Positions 46,170 through 55,739 are shown, numbered from the stretch's first letter. The stretch: 64,000 bases of DNA from Streptomyces sp. NBC_00273 (GCF_036178145.1 NZ_CP108067.1:744001-808000); one strand, 5' to 3'. The notes: generated by a model not told the origin, from the letters alone. A program made the numbers and translations.

Positions 46170-46392
46170 GAAGTCGTCCCTGCGGACCGCAGAGCCGGCC
46201 GCTGCCCTCACGGTTCTCGTCCTCGCCTCCCCCGCCGAGGCCGTCCAGGCCACCGTCCTGGACGGGATCACTCCGCTGCCGATCACCGGAGAGGTCCGCG
46301 ACGGCTACCAGCGGGAGTCGTACCCGCGCTGGAAGGACGTCGACAGCAACGGCTGCGGCGCTCGGATTATTGGCACGGTCGGATCAAACTGA
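46170..46392 (+). pseudogene. Secreted HNH-nuclease (DUF1524-like) N-terminal remnant
   Basis: The plus frame gives a signal-peptide-like LTVLVLASPAEA, then TVLDGITPLPITGEVRDGYQ and YPRWKDVDSNGCGAR, then decays. It resembles the start of secreted actinobacterial HNH proteins (R-x-x-(F/Y)-P-x-W-x-D-x-D-x-x-G-C). The HNH catalytic part is missing. Confidence 0.45.
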
Positions 46393-47077
46393 CCACGTAT
46401 GTACCTTGGTGCAGAAGCACTTCAGCGATTTGGCTGCTGCAGCCCTCGGCCCGCGGAGCTGGTTCCGACACCGGCTGCACGGCTGCCGTGCTCTCCTCCC
46501 ACACCTCCAGGTCGCTAGCCACGATCGCCCCATGCACCCGGTTGTTACTGACGATCAACAGCTCTCGCACGAGCGGCGCGAGGTCGGCCCGATATCGGAG
46601 CAGTTCTGGTGCATCCAAGAGGGGTTCAGGCTGTCATCGGAGCACGGAGGCTGCATCGTCGCTCTGGGCCAGGTAGACGGTCACGATCGAGGCCACAGCA
46701 TCGACTTCGAGCGGTCCAGTGATCCTCAGCCAGACCAGTTCGGACAGGTCCTCAGAGCGCTCGAGTCGGCCAACCGCCTCGGCGGGCCAAGGCAACAGCA
46801 GCTTCGGCAGGTGGACGAGGGAGATCCCGTCGATGAAGGAGGTGCCCAGTCCGGGTTCCCACGGGCGGACCGAGTGGAGATTGGACAGCGAGATCACCAC
46901 ATCGGGCTTCCACGGCCCCGCGCGCAGCCACACGTCCAGCGTGTTGTCCTTGCGGTCCTCGTTGGACTCGTCCAAGGAGATGCGGTCGATGGAATAGTTG
47001 ATGCAGGATTCCAGCGTCAGCGCCGCGTTCGTGCATCGGTTCTTGAAGGCGTCCGGTGCCTCATATTCGTCGGCCAC
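46367..47077 (-). pseudogene. Hypothetical protein interrupted by an in-frame TGA
   Basis: ATG 47077 gives 147 residues (TLDVWLRAGPWKPDVVISLS, LVHLPKLLLPWPAEAVGRLE, VDAVASIVTVYLAQSDDAA) to TGA 46634-46636. The same frame continues without another stop for 89 codons with protein-like sequence (DAPELLRYRADLAPLVREL, VSNNRVHGAIVASDLEVWEE) to 46367. This may be one 236-codon gene with a nonsense codon, or two adjacent genes (the second starting TTG 46618). The N-terminal 147 residues could still be functional. The family is unknown. Confidence 0.55.
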
Positions 47078-47515
47078 GGCACGAGGCTACGGTGAGCGGA
47101 ACGATCCACGGAAGCGCTTTTCGGACACCTGACCGATGGCGTCACCGCCGCGGCTGACCGCACCCCTGGCACCCCTGGCAGCCCAGCCCGAACTGTGCGA
47201 TACGGCCCGTTCCATGCGCAACATCCTCATGCGACTCCTGCGCCTCACGCTCTCATCGCGACCTGTGAGGCACAGCAGACAAGGGCACTTATGACGTACG
47301 TGGCTCAGCCCTTCAGCGGCATTGCAGATACCCCGCAACGACGATCTTGATCGGGCAACCATCGACGCGCCGACGTGCCGCCCGTGGAACGTGGTCGCGG
47401 TCCACTCCGACGCGTAGCGGCACCCGATACGTGCACCGGGCACAGGCGGCGCAGGAACCATGGCACGCCGCCCTCCTGTGAGCCTGCCATGGTGACAGCC
47501 GGTCAGGCGCGGCGC
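47078..47515. other. Spacer, no gene
   Basis: No supported frame. A short CCCCTGGCA tandem lies near 47162-47180. Confidence 0.35.
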
Positions 47516-48415
47516 TCACGTCACTAGGCGCAGCGACGTTTCGGCAATGCCCAGCCGCACGCTCTGGCCCCAGGTCAGCTCCAGGGCGTCGCTCTCCATC
47601 CCGTCGCCGAAGACGACGATCCGGTCCGACTCCACGGTCAGCTGCAGCCCCTGCCCCCGCCCCAGCTCACCGGCGACCTTCGTCGTTCCGGTCGTGGGCG
47701 AGGGCCAGGCCTCGCGCACGAACCACAGGAGCCGCCGGTCGCAGGGCGCGGGCAGCCCCGCGGGACTGCCTCGTTCCAGCCACAGGGAACGAAGCCAGCC
47801 GGTGGCGCCCGTGCCGGTGCCCACCAGCACCCCGGAGGATGCCTGGGCCTCGCCCGGGCCCTTGTCTCCGTCGGACCCCAGGCGGTAGCGGGCCGTCTGG
47901 TGGCCGGGCGAGCCCAGGTAGATCTCGTTCAGTGCGAGAAGGCGCTGGGTGTCGTCGGCGACGGCCTCGACCATGGTCAGTTCCTCCGCCAGGCTCCCGG
48001 CGGCGGTCGCCGCACGCAGTAGCGCGCCCGCGTCGGCGCAGCGGTGTCGGACCAGGACCCCCGGATTGCGCCCCGGGTCGGCGTCGATGCCCACCACCGG
48101 CTGTCCGCGCAGATACTTCGCGGTGTTGGCGACCAGGCCGTCCTGGCCGACCACGACCACCACGTCCTCCGGGGCGAACAGGAAGCGGTCCAGGTCCGCC
48201 CGCTCCACCCGGGAGTTGCGCCAGGTGAGCGGCACCGCCGCGGCCACCTCCCGAAGCGCCTGGCGCGTGCGCTCGTGCCGGCGGACCACCTCGTCGATCG
48301 ACCGGCCCCGGCTGGACAGGAAGAACGCGGCCTGTCCGTGCGTCCCGTGCCGGGCGAGCAGCTCCTCGTACTCGGTCCTGCGGTGCACGAGCACCGCCCG
48401 CGGGGCCAGGCTCAC
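47516..48415 (-). CDS. NAD kinase-like protein
   Basis: 299 residues from GTG 48415, overlapping the SPFH stop as GTGA. NAD-kinase-fold features: VVVVGQDGLVANTAKYL at the position of the GGDGT motif (here GQDGL), VVGIDADPGRNPG, LNEIYLG as the NE/D motif, VLVGTGTGATGW as the conserved GSTA-like loop, and VVFGDGME. The altered GGDGT motif raises the question of whether it still makes NADP. Pairing with an SPFH protein is unusual and suggests a membrane-linked or stress role, by inference. Confidence 0.8.
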   Translation of the reverse strand: MSLAPRAVLVHRRTEYEELLARHGTHGQAAFFLSSRGRSIDEVVRRHERTRQALREVAAAVPLTWRNSRVERADLDRFLFAPEDVVVVVGQDGLVANTAKYLRGQPVVGIDADPGRNPGVLVRHRCADAGALLRAATAAGSLAEELTMVEAVADDTQRLLALNEIYLGSPGHQTARYRLGSDGDKGPGEAQASSGVLVGTGTGATGWLRSLWLERGSPAGLPAPCDRRLLWFVREAWPSPTTGTTKVAGELGRGQGLQLTVESDRIVVFGDGMESDALELTWGQSVRLGIAETSLRLVT

Positions 48416-49425
48416 TCGCCCGTGCCACCTTCCGGGCGTCCGAGCCTGGTGAGGAGCCCGGTGAGGACGTCAGGAGAGACCGTGATGCTCTCGATCCGCG
48501 GCAGGTTCTCCGCCAGCCGGGTCGCGGCCAGGGCGTGCAGCGTGCCCGGGCCTGCTTCGTCGTGCACGCGCAGCCAGGCAGCCTGAGCCTCGGCGCGCGC
48601 CGCGCCCGTCTCACGCGCCGCCTCGGCGTCCGCGCGGGCCAGGCGGACCTTGCGGGCCGCTTCGGTCTCGGTGCGTATGCCGTCCGCCGCCGCCTTCTCC
48701 TCGGCCTCGCGGCGGGCGTTGGTGCCGCGCTGGTCGATCAACTGCTCCTCGCGCCTGGCCAGTTCGATCTGACTGGCCAGCTCGTTCTCGGCGATGGCAC
48801 GCTCACGCTCGACGGCGACGGCCCGCCGTTCGTAGGTGGCCCGGTCCGCCTCCTGCTGGATCTGCTCGCGTGCCGGGGTGCGCAGGGCGCGCTCCACCTC
48901 GGCCTCGGGGCGGATCGCCACGACCCGCACGGCCACCACATCGATGCCGGTGGCCGGGAGCCTGGGCTCGGCGGCGAGACCGGCGGCGACCCTTTCCCGC
49001 ACGGAGGCGACGCCGTCCACCAAGGCGACGGCCAGCGGAGTCCGGGCCAGTACGTCCAGCGTGTGCTGCTGCGCGGTCTCGGTGAGGAGGGTGGCGATCT
49101 GCTCCAAGGGAGCACCGCGCCAGCTCCCGGTGTCCGGGTCCACGGAGAAGTCGAGTCGGTCCGCGGCCTCGGCCGGGTCACTGATCCGGTAGGTGACGGT
49201 GGCCTGCACGGCGACGTCCTGGAAGTCGGACGTACGGGCGTGGAACGCCATGGCCAGCTCCCGGTCGTCGACCGGCACTTCGGAAAGCGCCGCCGAAAGC
49301 GACCGGTACCAGAAGCTGAGCCCCCGCCCGTCGTGGACGAGTCGGCCGCGCTTGTGGTGGCGGATGTGGGCAGTGGGCGCGGAGCGCAGATGACGCCAGC
49401 CGAAGCGCCGGGTGATGTCGGCCAT
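48412..49425 (-). CDS. SPFH/band-7 domain protein
   Basis: 337 residues. SPFH domain about 40-190 (DVAVQATVTYRISDPAEAAD, TGIDVVAVRVVAIRPEAEVE), then a long charged coiled coil (about 190-275: EIQQEADRA-like, ARREEQLIDQRG, EAARKVRLARADAEAARE). There is no membrane helix, so it is a soluble flotillin/stomatin relative. Translation is coupled to the NAD-kinase-like gene. A good promoter lies just upstream. Confidence 0.88.
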   Translation of the reverse strand: MADITRRFGWRHLRSAPTAHIRHHKRGRLVHDGRGLSFWYRSLSAALSEVPVDDRELAMAFHARTSDFQDVAVQATVTYRISDPAEAADRLDFSVDPDTGSWRGAPLEQIATLLTETAQQHTLDVLARTPLAVALVDGVASVRERVAAGLAAEPRLPATGIDVVAVRVVAIRPEAEVERALRTPAREQIQQEADRATYERRAVAVERERAIAENELASQIELARREEQLIDQRGTNARREAEEKAAADGIRTETEAARKVRLARADAEAARETGAARAEAQAAWLRVHDEAGPGTLHALAATRLAENLPRIESITVSPDVLTGLLTRLGRPEGGTGE

Positions 49426-49453
49426 TGCGGACCCCCTTCATTTCGTCAGTGCG

Positions 49454-49482
49454 ACGATAACGAGACCTGCCTATATCGTCAA
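49454..49482 (-). promoter_or_regulatory. Promoter of SPFH/NAD-kinase-like operon
   Basis: On the minus strand, TTGACG (complement of 49477-49482) is followed after exactly 17 bases by TATCGT (complement of 49454-49459), a good SigA/HrdB-type promoter 28 bases before the start. Repeated CGTCA/GACGA motifs around it may be operator half-sites. Confidence 0.6.
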
Positions 49483-49499
49483 GGGGACGAAAAGAAGGC

Positions 49500-49889
49500 T
49501 TCCGGGGCGCTGGCCCTGCTCGCAGAGGAAGCCCGCTTCGGGGGCAGCCGCTCTGGGGGGCGACCGCTCCACCCTCGGCCGGAGCGCACGGACCCACTGG
49601 GCCCTCGCTGCGCCGTTCGACCTCACCGTCAACGAGACGGAGCAGGAACAGGAGTAGGAGGCGACGGAAGCCGTCCGGACCGTCGAGTGCATCGTCCGCA
49701 CCGCGGTCCGTTCCGCTTCCGTCTGACCGCACCCGCGGGGCCTCGGCCCGGCGATGAGTACCACCGGGGCGCGGCGCTACGTCTACGGTCCGACGACTCC
49801 CCTCCCTGCAGGCCGGTTTGGGTGTGGCGGCGACCCGCACCGCCCCTGTTCCCGCAGGGTGCCGCCTGTCCCGAGGACCGAAGACTCCC
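49500..49889. other. Spacer, no confident gene
   Basis: A plus frame ends FDLTVNETEQEQE at TAG 49655-49657, but no credible upstream gene is seen. Confidence 0.3.
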
Positions 49890-50260
49890 CTACGAGGCAC
49901 TGACCCGCCGCACTCCCCCGTGACCCGCCTGCCCCGGCCGGCTCCACGAGCAGGCCGGGGTCCGGAAGCGACCCGCCGCGGGTGTGATGTCCGGCCAGGC
50001 CGGGGACGCGAGGACCGCGCCCAGGACCCGGCCCTGCGGCATCGCGCGGCGCAGAGGATCGACCCACCGGCCGGTGCCCTCGGCCCCGATGTTCGCTGTG
50101 TTGGCGGTGACGGCCTCATGGGCTGCGGCGGCCGTCCGGCCGCTCTGCGGCAGGACGGCCCCGAGGTCGACTCCGGCTTGACGGAGGCCGCCGAGCCGGC
50201 GGGTAGGTCTGGCCCGCAGGTAGGGCCGGCGGACCGAGCGCCTGCGCTCGACTTTGGCCG
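49890..50260 (-). pseudogene. Family X remnant, copy 3 (middle to C-terminal part)
   Basis: The minus frame reads RRLGGLRQAGVDLGAVLPQS, then AHEAVTANTANIGAEGTGRW, VDPLRRAMPQGRVLGAVLAS and PAWPDITPAAG. The GVDL...LPQ block aligns with copies at 17.3 and 55.9 kb. The VLASPAWP block recurs in the copy at 55.7-56.2 kb. No start or stop of its own is visible. Confidence 0.45.
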
Positions 50261-50492
50261 CGATCGGTCTCGCCCTCGCGGGGCGGGCCGGTGCCCGCTT
50301 GGCCGACATCGTCGGTGCACGGGTCGGCCGCAGCACCGAAGTGCGGCCGCGGGGAGCGACCGCGCCCGTGACGCCGTCATCGCCGGGCCCGGCTCTTCCC
50401 TGGAACCACTCCTGCGAAAGCGAGTCCCTGCTCGCCTGATGTCGTCCCTGAACTGAGTCATCCCATCCACACCAGGACCGCTGCCCTCCCGG

Positions 50493-50811
50493 TCAGATTG
50501 CGGGGCGACGCAGCACGTCAGTGGGCTCCCAATCGCGCCTCCAGAAGGCCTCAGGCCCGCGCTCGTTGATGAACTGCCGCTCCACCTCGCGGATGGGATA
50601 CATACCCTGGATGTCTTCCGAGGACCATCGGCGCGAACACGCAGAATGCCGTCATCTCCGGCTCGGGCACGATGCGCTCGCGGAAGTCGATGGTGCTGCC
50701 GTAGCTGAAGGGACAGGTGCCACAGAGCTGCAAGCCGTAGGTGAGCGTCGTGAGATCACCCACGCGCGGACGCCACCGGGGCGCCACCGCAACGCTCTGC
50801 AACGAGTCCAC
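50493..50811 (-). pseudogene. Hypothetical protein with one frameshift
   Basis: From about GTG 50811 a frame reads LTTLTYGLQLCGTCPFSYGS, TIDFRERIVPEPEMTAFCVF. After a one-base shift near 50630 the next reads SSEDIQGMYPIREVERQFIN, ERGPEAFWRRDWEPTDVL, ending TGA 50493-50495. Joined, it is about 105 residues. The family is unknown, and the start is uncertain because no ribosome site is visible. Confidence 0.45.
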
Positions 50812-50977
50812 AGGAGGTGAGCCATAACCCGCGTTCGGGAGGCACGCACCGCTCGTCCCGGGTGTGAGACCGGTAGGTCCGCATGCTGAGGTGCCGCGCA
50901 TGCGCGGCTGGTGCGCACGAGCCATGGTGCCGGGCAAGGAGTCGGGCCGGTTGATCGAGGTCTGACATGATCGCGCG

Positions 50978-51565
50978 GTGAGTGATGCGAGGCTGCTGGC
51001 CGCTGAGGCCGTTGAGGCCGTTGAGACACATGTCCGGGCGTTCTTCGAGGGGCATTCCATCGAGGTCGTCGCGTGCGACCTCGGGCCGGACCGGCGCGAC
51101 GTCGTGCCCGACCTACGGGTCCTCGTGGTGAGTCCCGGCCCGCGCGGCGACAGCTGGGCCTACGTAACCGCAGGGTGCTGGGCCGCGATGGAGAAGGACG
51201 GGCACGGGCTCGAGTTCGTCATGACCGCCCACGTCCGCGACCAGCGGTTCATCGACCTCATGTCCATGATCGCCTACTACCACTGCGGAGGGCACCAGCT
51301 CGACCTGGAGCACAGCATGCCGATCGGTGAACCATGGGTGCCGGGCTCGACCTGCGACCACCTGTTGATCAGCCTGCCCTACCTCCACGGTCCCGACCTC
51401 GAGCACTGTCCGCTGCCCGAGGGGCACGCCCGCATCCTGTGGACCCTGCCCGTGACGGCTGCCGAAATCGAGTTCCGCAGGGACCAGGGTCATGAGGCCT
51501 TGGAGCAGCTCTTCGACGAGGCGGGCATCATTCCCACTGATCCCTTCCGGGCATCGGTGGTGTGA
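50978..51565 (+). CDS. Suppressor-of-fused (SUFU)-like domain protein
   Basis: 195 residues from GTG 50978. The SUFU-type core includes WAYVTAGCWAAMEKDGHGLE, FVMTAHVRDQRFIDLMSMIA, YYHCGGHQLDLEHSMPIGEP, LLISLPYLHGPDLEHCPLPE and ILWTLPVTAAEIEFRRDQG. Bacterial SUFU proteins are mostly predicted immunity proteins of polymorphic toxin systems. No toxin is adjacent, so this is an orphan. Confidence 0.85.
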   Translation: MSDARLLAAEAVEAVETHVRAFFEGHSIEVVACDLGPDRRDVVPDLRVLVVSPGPRGDSWAYVTAGCWAAMEKDGHGLEFVMTAHVRDQRFIDLMSMIAYYHCGGHQLDLEHSMPIGEPWVPGSTCDHLLISLPYLHGPDLEHCPLPEGHARILWTLPVTAAEIEFRRDQGHEALEQLFDEAGIIPTDPFRASVV

Positions 51566-51874
51566 GGCGTCTGCCGACGTTCTCTTGGCGGTCACCGCGT
51601 GCGGTTTCGGCGGGGTGACCGAGAGCCACTCCGATGGAGTGAGGTGTCTGTGGGACTGTGGGTGGGAGTGTGTGCGGTAGCGGCGGGATACGGGCCAGTA
51701 CTTTGGTGGCCCGGACCCTTCCGGTCCGAGTCCCTGACAGGCACGGTGCGGACGGCGCCGCCCCTTTGAACTCGAGCTGGCTCCGCGGGGACTGCTTCAA
51801 GCGCTGTCAGCGCTGGATGGGATGATCCCCGAGGCGGGCCTGAGCCCGTCGGTATCTCGATCGGGGTGGCTCGG
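51566..51874. other. Spacer, no gene
   Basis: No supported frame between the SUFU gene and the next gene. Confidence 0.35.
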
Positions 51875-52483
51875 ATGGACACGTGGCAGGACCTCACAGC
51901 GCTGCTGGAAGAGCGCCTGGAGGCCGCGTCGTCCAGTGAGCGGGGCGTTTTCGCCGTAGGTGTTGCTGAGCGCCTGATGACCTGGCACGAGGATCTGCCC
52001 GAGGAAGAGCAGGCAGCCTTCACTCTGGGGCTGCGTCCGCTCCTGAATGCGGCATGGGAGGGCGTACTCGGCGATCCGGCAGCGTATACCGCCGTCAACC
52101 GCGGCCTGGCCGAGTACATGCTCAGCGACTACTGCAACAACGACCGCCTGGTGGGACCTGAGGATGCGCACGAACCCGCCGCTGCCGCCACCCTCAATGC
52201 CGCGCATGCGTATCTCTTCGGGTGCACCGACTTCGCCGTCTGGGCCAGCCGCCGGGCCATCGATGACCAGCACCTCGAGCACCTCGCCGGCGCCGGGCTC
52301 GAAGACGGAGACTTCCTCGACACCGACAAGGCACTGATCGACGAGCTCAAGCGCCAGCTGCACGACCTCGACCTCATCGCCGCGCGGTCGACGGAACTGC
52401 GTCACGCCTTCTTCGGACTACCCGTCCTCACGTCCGTCCGGCTCCACGTGGAACTGCGCACTCCGCTGTCCCGCCGTAGCTGA
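51875..52483 (+). CDS. Hypothetical helical protein
   Basis: 202 residues from ATG 51875 (GTG 51866 also possible; GGGG lies upstream). It is strongly helical: LTALLEERLEAASSSERGVF, AVGVAERLMTWHEDLPEEEQ, GDPAAYTAVNRGLAEYMLSD, AAHAYLFGCTDFAVWASRRA. No signal peptide or catalytic motif. Its orphan position between an SUFU gene and IS debris fits an immunity-type protein, by inference only. Confidence 0.7.
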   Translation: MDTWQDLTALLEERLEAASSSERGVFAVGVAERLMTWHEDLPEEEQAAFTLGLRPLLNAAWEGVLGDPAAYTAVNRGLAEYMLSDYCNNDRLVGPEDAHEPAAAATLNAAHAYLFGCTDFAVWASRRAIDDQHLEHLAGAGLEDGDFLDTDKALIDELKRQLHDLDLIAARSTELRHAFFGLPVLTSVRLHVELRTPLSRRS

Positions 52484-52500
52484 CCAGGAGAACTCCCCCG

Positions 52501-52710
52501 TCACCCGCGTCGTTCCGCTTCGGTGATGCGGAAGCGATAGGACTCGGTACCGGTCGGGATGAGGGTCCAGCGGAAGGTGGTCCGGTCGGCGACGGCCGCG
52601 CAGAGCCGCGGGTCGCCGAAGGTCTTGCCCCACTCGGCGAACGGGAAGTTCCTGGCCACGGCGGTCGCCTTGCGTTCCGCACGCTCCGTAGACCACGACC
52701 CGCTAGAAAC
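52501..52710 (-). pseudogene. IS21-type IstB helper C-terminal remnant
   Basis: The minus frame reads ARNFPFAEWGKTFGDPRLCA, AVADRTTFRWTLIPTGTESY and RFRITEAE. This is the end of an IstB-like ATPase (W-x-x-x-F-x-D-x-R-L-x-x-A-x-x-D-R-(L/T)). The P-loop and the IstA gene are absent. Confidence 0.6.
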
Positions 52711-52799
52711 GGGACGGGAACGGCACCACCCCCGGCCGCGTCCTCGTGGTCGAGGAGATCCCGCCCCGGCCGGCGGGGCGGGGTACGGAGGAGAGCGGC

Positions 52800-53645
52800 A
52801 TGGGGGCATCGGGATTCGCGGAATGGACACGTCACTTCGAGTCCGAACGGGACCGTCGCGCAGCCGGGCCCGACCCTCAGTGGGAGTCGGGTGCTTCACT
52901 GCCCCCGGCGGTGCGGGCGAGCATCCAGCGATTCCAAGCCGGCGAGGACGGCGACAGCTCGGCCCTGTTCGCCAAGGCTGACGCGGCGGGCGACCCGGCG
53001 TACTCGGCAGCGGTGCGGTTGTTCGTCGCCGAGGAGCAGAACCACGCGCGGCTCCTCGCTCTGCTGCTCGAGGCGGGCGGGGCGACGACGCAAGCCGGGC
53101 ACTGGAGTGACACGGCATTCGCGCGACTGCGTCGCCTGCCGGGGCTGCGGACGGAGTTGCTGCTGCTGATGGTCGCGGAAGTGGTGGCCCTGCGCTACTA
53201 CCGGGCGCTGCGTGATGGGACGGACGATCCGCTGACGTCGGAGGTCGCCGGCCGCATCCTGGCAGACGAGGAGCGGCACGTCCCGTTCCACTGCGAGCGC
53301 CTGCGCGCGTCGGTCGCGGAGCTGCCGCGCGCGGCCCGGCGGCCGGTGCTGGCGGGGTGGCGGGTGATGCTCCTCGGCGCGGGTCTGGTCGTAGCCGCCG
53401 ACCACGGACGGGCGCTGCGCAGGCTCGGGGTCGGGCGAGGACGTTTCGTGGCGGAAGTGATGGGGGCGGGCGGTCCGGTGGTCTCGGCGATCCTCGGGAC
53501 CGCCCCGCTGCGGGTGCCCGCCGTCTCGGCGGAGCCTGCCGCCGCCGGCGTTCTGCCGCACGCACGAGGGTCGATCACCGGCTCCGAGCAAGCATCGCCC
53601 GGTCCAGCCCGCCCTGTGCTCGCGCAGCTGCCTAGGCTCACTTGA
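52800..53645 (+). CDS. Ferritin-like di-iron domain protein
   Basis: 281 residues from ATG 52800 with GGAGGAG 7 bases upstream. Metal-binding helices: AVRLFVAEEQNHARLLALLL, LLLLMVAEVVALRYYRALRD and GRILADEERHVPFHCERLRA carry E-x-x-H motifs of a di-iron four-helix bundle. A further hydrophobic helix (VMLLGAGLVVAA) precedes a Gly/Ala-rich tail. Possible roles are oxygen or peroxide handling or hydroxylation. Confidence 0.82.
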   Translation: MGASGFAEWTRHFESERDRRAAGPDPQWESGASLPPAVRASIQRFQAGEDGDSSALFAKADAAGDPAYSAAVRLFVAEEQNHARLLALLLEAGGATTQAGHWSDTAFARLRRLPGLRTELLLLMVAEVVALRYYRALRDGTDDPLTSEVAGRILADEERHVPFHCERLRASVAELPRAARRPVLAGWRVMLLGAGLVVAADHGRALRRLGVGRGRFVAEVMGAGGPVVSAILGTAPLRVPAVSAEPAAAGVLPHARGSITGSEQASPGPARPVLAQLPRLT

Positions 53646-53729
53646 CCGGCTGGCCGGAACGTACGGGGATTCCCGTGCTTGCCTCGGCCGAGACCTGGAC
53701 CACCCGTCCACACCCCCGGGACAGCACGC

Positions 53730-54347
53730 CTAGGGGGTGGGCCGGTCGGGGTCGTGGGCGGTGTACAGCGAGACGAGGACGCCGTGCACCGGTTCGCCCT
53801 CCGGAGCCTGTTCGGCCTCGTCGACCAAGCGGGCGAGGGTTTCGCCGAGTTCGCGGGCCGCGGCCGGGGTCAGCCGCAAGTGGCGCAGGCGCAGCAGGTG
53901 GTCGGCCGGGGAGCGGTCGATCTCCTGGGCGAAGGCGCTGAACAGGGCGGCGGTGCCGATCGCCTGCGGCTCGGCGACGAGCAGCTTGCGGGCCGTCCGC
54001 CCGTAGTACCGCTCGGTGCCGCCGCGTACCGTGCGGGTGCCGGCGATACCGATCAGTCCGGCGTCGCTCAGCACCTTGAGGTGATGGGCGAGGTTGCCCT
54101 TCTTCGCGTCGAGGAGCACCGCGAGCTGGCTGACCGTGGCCGTCCGCTGGGTCAGGGCGAACAGCAGTCGCTGGCGCAGTGGGTGGGCCAGAGCCGCGTA
54201 CTGCTCGGGCGCGCCGATGTGCTGGACGTCCTCCGGGGGCTCCCAGGCCGCCTCGTGCCGGCCGGTGTCCACGCTGGTATCCACGCCGGTGGCCAAGCCT
54301 GTGCCCGCGTCGGTGTCCCCGCCGGTGTCCGCGTCGTTGTGCGTCAT
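53730..54347 (-). CDS. ArsR-type HTH regulator
   Basis: 205 residues. After an Asp/Thr-rich N-terminal tail (about 35), a winged HTH reads AALAHPLRQRLLFALTQRTA, TVSQLAVLLDAKKGNLAHHL and KVLSDAGLIG. The C-terminal half (about 120-200) is helical, typical of the HTH_20 subgroup. No metal-binding Cys box is seen. It is divergent from the S41 peptidase across 57 bases, so it probably regulates that gene. Confidence 0.87.
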   Translation of the reverse strand: MTHNDADTGGDTDAGTGLATGVDTSVDTGRHEAAWEPPEDVQHIGAPEQYAALAHPLRQRLLFALTQRTATVSQLAVLLDAKKGNLAHHLKVLSDAGLIGIAGTRTVRGGTERYYGRTARKLLVAEPQAIGTAALFSAFAQEIDRSPADHLLRLRHLRLTPAAARELGETLARLVDEAEQAPEGEPVHGVLVSLYTAHDPDRPTP

Positions 54348-54404
54348 GACGTAAGTGTCTAACGCTCTTGACTCTTTCGCAAGGCCGGTGATCTACTCCT
54401 CGCC

Positions 54405-55316
54405 ATGCCGACTCTGACATCCATTCAGCCCGCCCCCGTCGTCGAGGAACTGGCCCAGCTGCTCGCCGCGCACTACGTCTTCCCCGAACTCGGCCAAGAG
54501 CTCGCCGGCCTGGTCCGGGACCGTCTGGCCGCCGGCGCCTACGACGTCGCCACCCCCGAAGAGCTGGGCCGGGTGGTCACCGCCGACCTCCAGTCCCGCA
54601 ACGGCGACCGGCACCTGCGGCTGAAGTACCACGCCGACCGGGTGCCCGAGGAGCAGGGCGCGGCGGTGCTCGCGGAGATGCGGCGCGACTTCGAGGCGTC
54701 GCTGGGCGGCGTAACGCGCCTGGAGATGCTGGACGGCGGGGTGGCCGTCCTCGAGCTCACGCCGAACCTCTTCCCGCTGGAGTGGGCCGCCGAGCCGCTC
54801 GGGGCCGCGCTGGCGGTGGCCTCCCGGGCCCGGGCGCTGATCCTGGACCTGCGCCGCAACCTCGGCGGCTCGCCCGACACGGTCGCCTTCGTGTGCGGCC
54901 ACCTGCTGGACGAGCGCACCCTGCTGAACACCATGCACTGGCGCGAGGGTGACCGCCGCGAGCAGTCCTGGTCGCCGGCATACGTCCCCGGCCCGCGCTT
55001 CGGAGGTGAGAAGCCGGTGTACGTGCTGACCAGCCCGCGCACCTTCTCCGCCGCCGAGGAGCTCGCGTACGACCTCCAGCAGCTCGGCCGGGCGGTCGTG
55101 GTGGGAGAGACCACGGGGGGCGGGGCCCACCCGCGGGAGGGCTGGACCCTGCATCCACACCTCGAGGCGTCCATCCCGGTGGGCCGGTCGGTCAATCCGG
55201 TCTCGGGGACCAACTGGGAAGGCACCGGGGTCGTTCCGGACCTCCCGTGCCCGACCGCCGACGCCCTGGCCCGCGCCCATGAGCAGGCTCTGGCCCGCCT
55301 GGCACGATCGGCCTGA
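54405..55316 (+). CDS. S41 family peptidase (Tsp/IRBP-like)
   Basis: 303 residues. N-terminal helical IRBP-type region (VVEELAQLLAAHYVFPELGQ), then the protease core with ALILDLRRNLGGSPDTVAF, the nucleophile region SPRTFSAAEELAYDLQQLGR (Ser215) and VVVGETTGGGAHPREGW. No signal peptide or PDZ domain, so it is likely cytoplasmic. It is divergent from ArsR. In several actinobacteria this class is annotated as interphotoreceptor-retinoid-binding-like. Confidence 0.88.
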   Translation: MPTLTSIQPAPVVEELAQLLAAHYVFPELGQELAGLVRDRLAAGAYDVATPEELGRVVTADLQSRNGDRHLRLKYHADRVPEEQGAAVLAEMRRDFEASLGGVTRLEMLDGGVAVLELTPNLFPLEWAAEPLGAALAVASRARALILDLRRNLGGSPDTVAFVCGHLLDERTLLNTMHWREGDRREQSWSPAYVPGPRFGGEKPVYVLTSPRTFSAAEELAYDLQQLGRAVVVGETTGGGAHPREGWTLHPHLEASIPVGRSVNPVSGTNWEGTGVVPDLPCPTADALARAHEQALARLARSA

Positions 55317-55600
55317 CACTCCAGTCGGAGCCTGCTGCCTGACCTGCGGGTTTCGCTGGGCGGCGAGGAGGTCGGGGCCTTCGTCTTCACGGATCTGCTG
55401 TATGCAGGTCGCCAGGAACGGTCACTGGCGGGCCCGACGAGCAGGCCCGGCTGGTCAGGGAGGACGTCCCTGACCGCCGTCACGATCATGGCCTGCGCGA
55501 GCCGGTCCACGCCCAGCCGCTCCGGCGCCTTCGCTCGGCCCTCGAGGTCGAGGTGCGCGGCACCCCTGGCGCAGGCCCCCGGTCAGCGGGCCGCAGGAGC
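55317..55600. other. Spacer, then hexamer repeat at 55615-55650
   Basis: No gene seen. Six-base units (CGCGTTCG-type, mixed) repeat around 55615-55650 and create Thr/Arg-alternating frames. Confidence 0.35.
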
Positions 55601-55739
55601 GCTTCATGTCCGCGTCCGCGCCCGTGTTCGCGTTCGCGTTCGCGTGCGGCGCCCACGGATCGGCTGTCTCCCCCGCCGGCAGCCCGGCGCGGGCGCGGGG
55701 CCGCGCGCGCCGGCCGGCCCTGCGGCGGGAGCGGGCGCC

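Noticed and set aside
49412..49657. Acidic peptide ending FDLTVNETEQEQE as a possible small-peptide precursor
   Set aside because: No credible start or modification gene nearby; the frame begins antisense to the SPFH gene.
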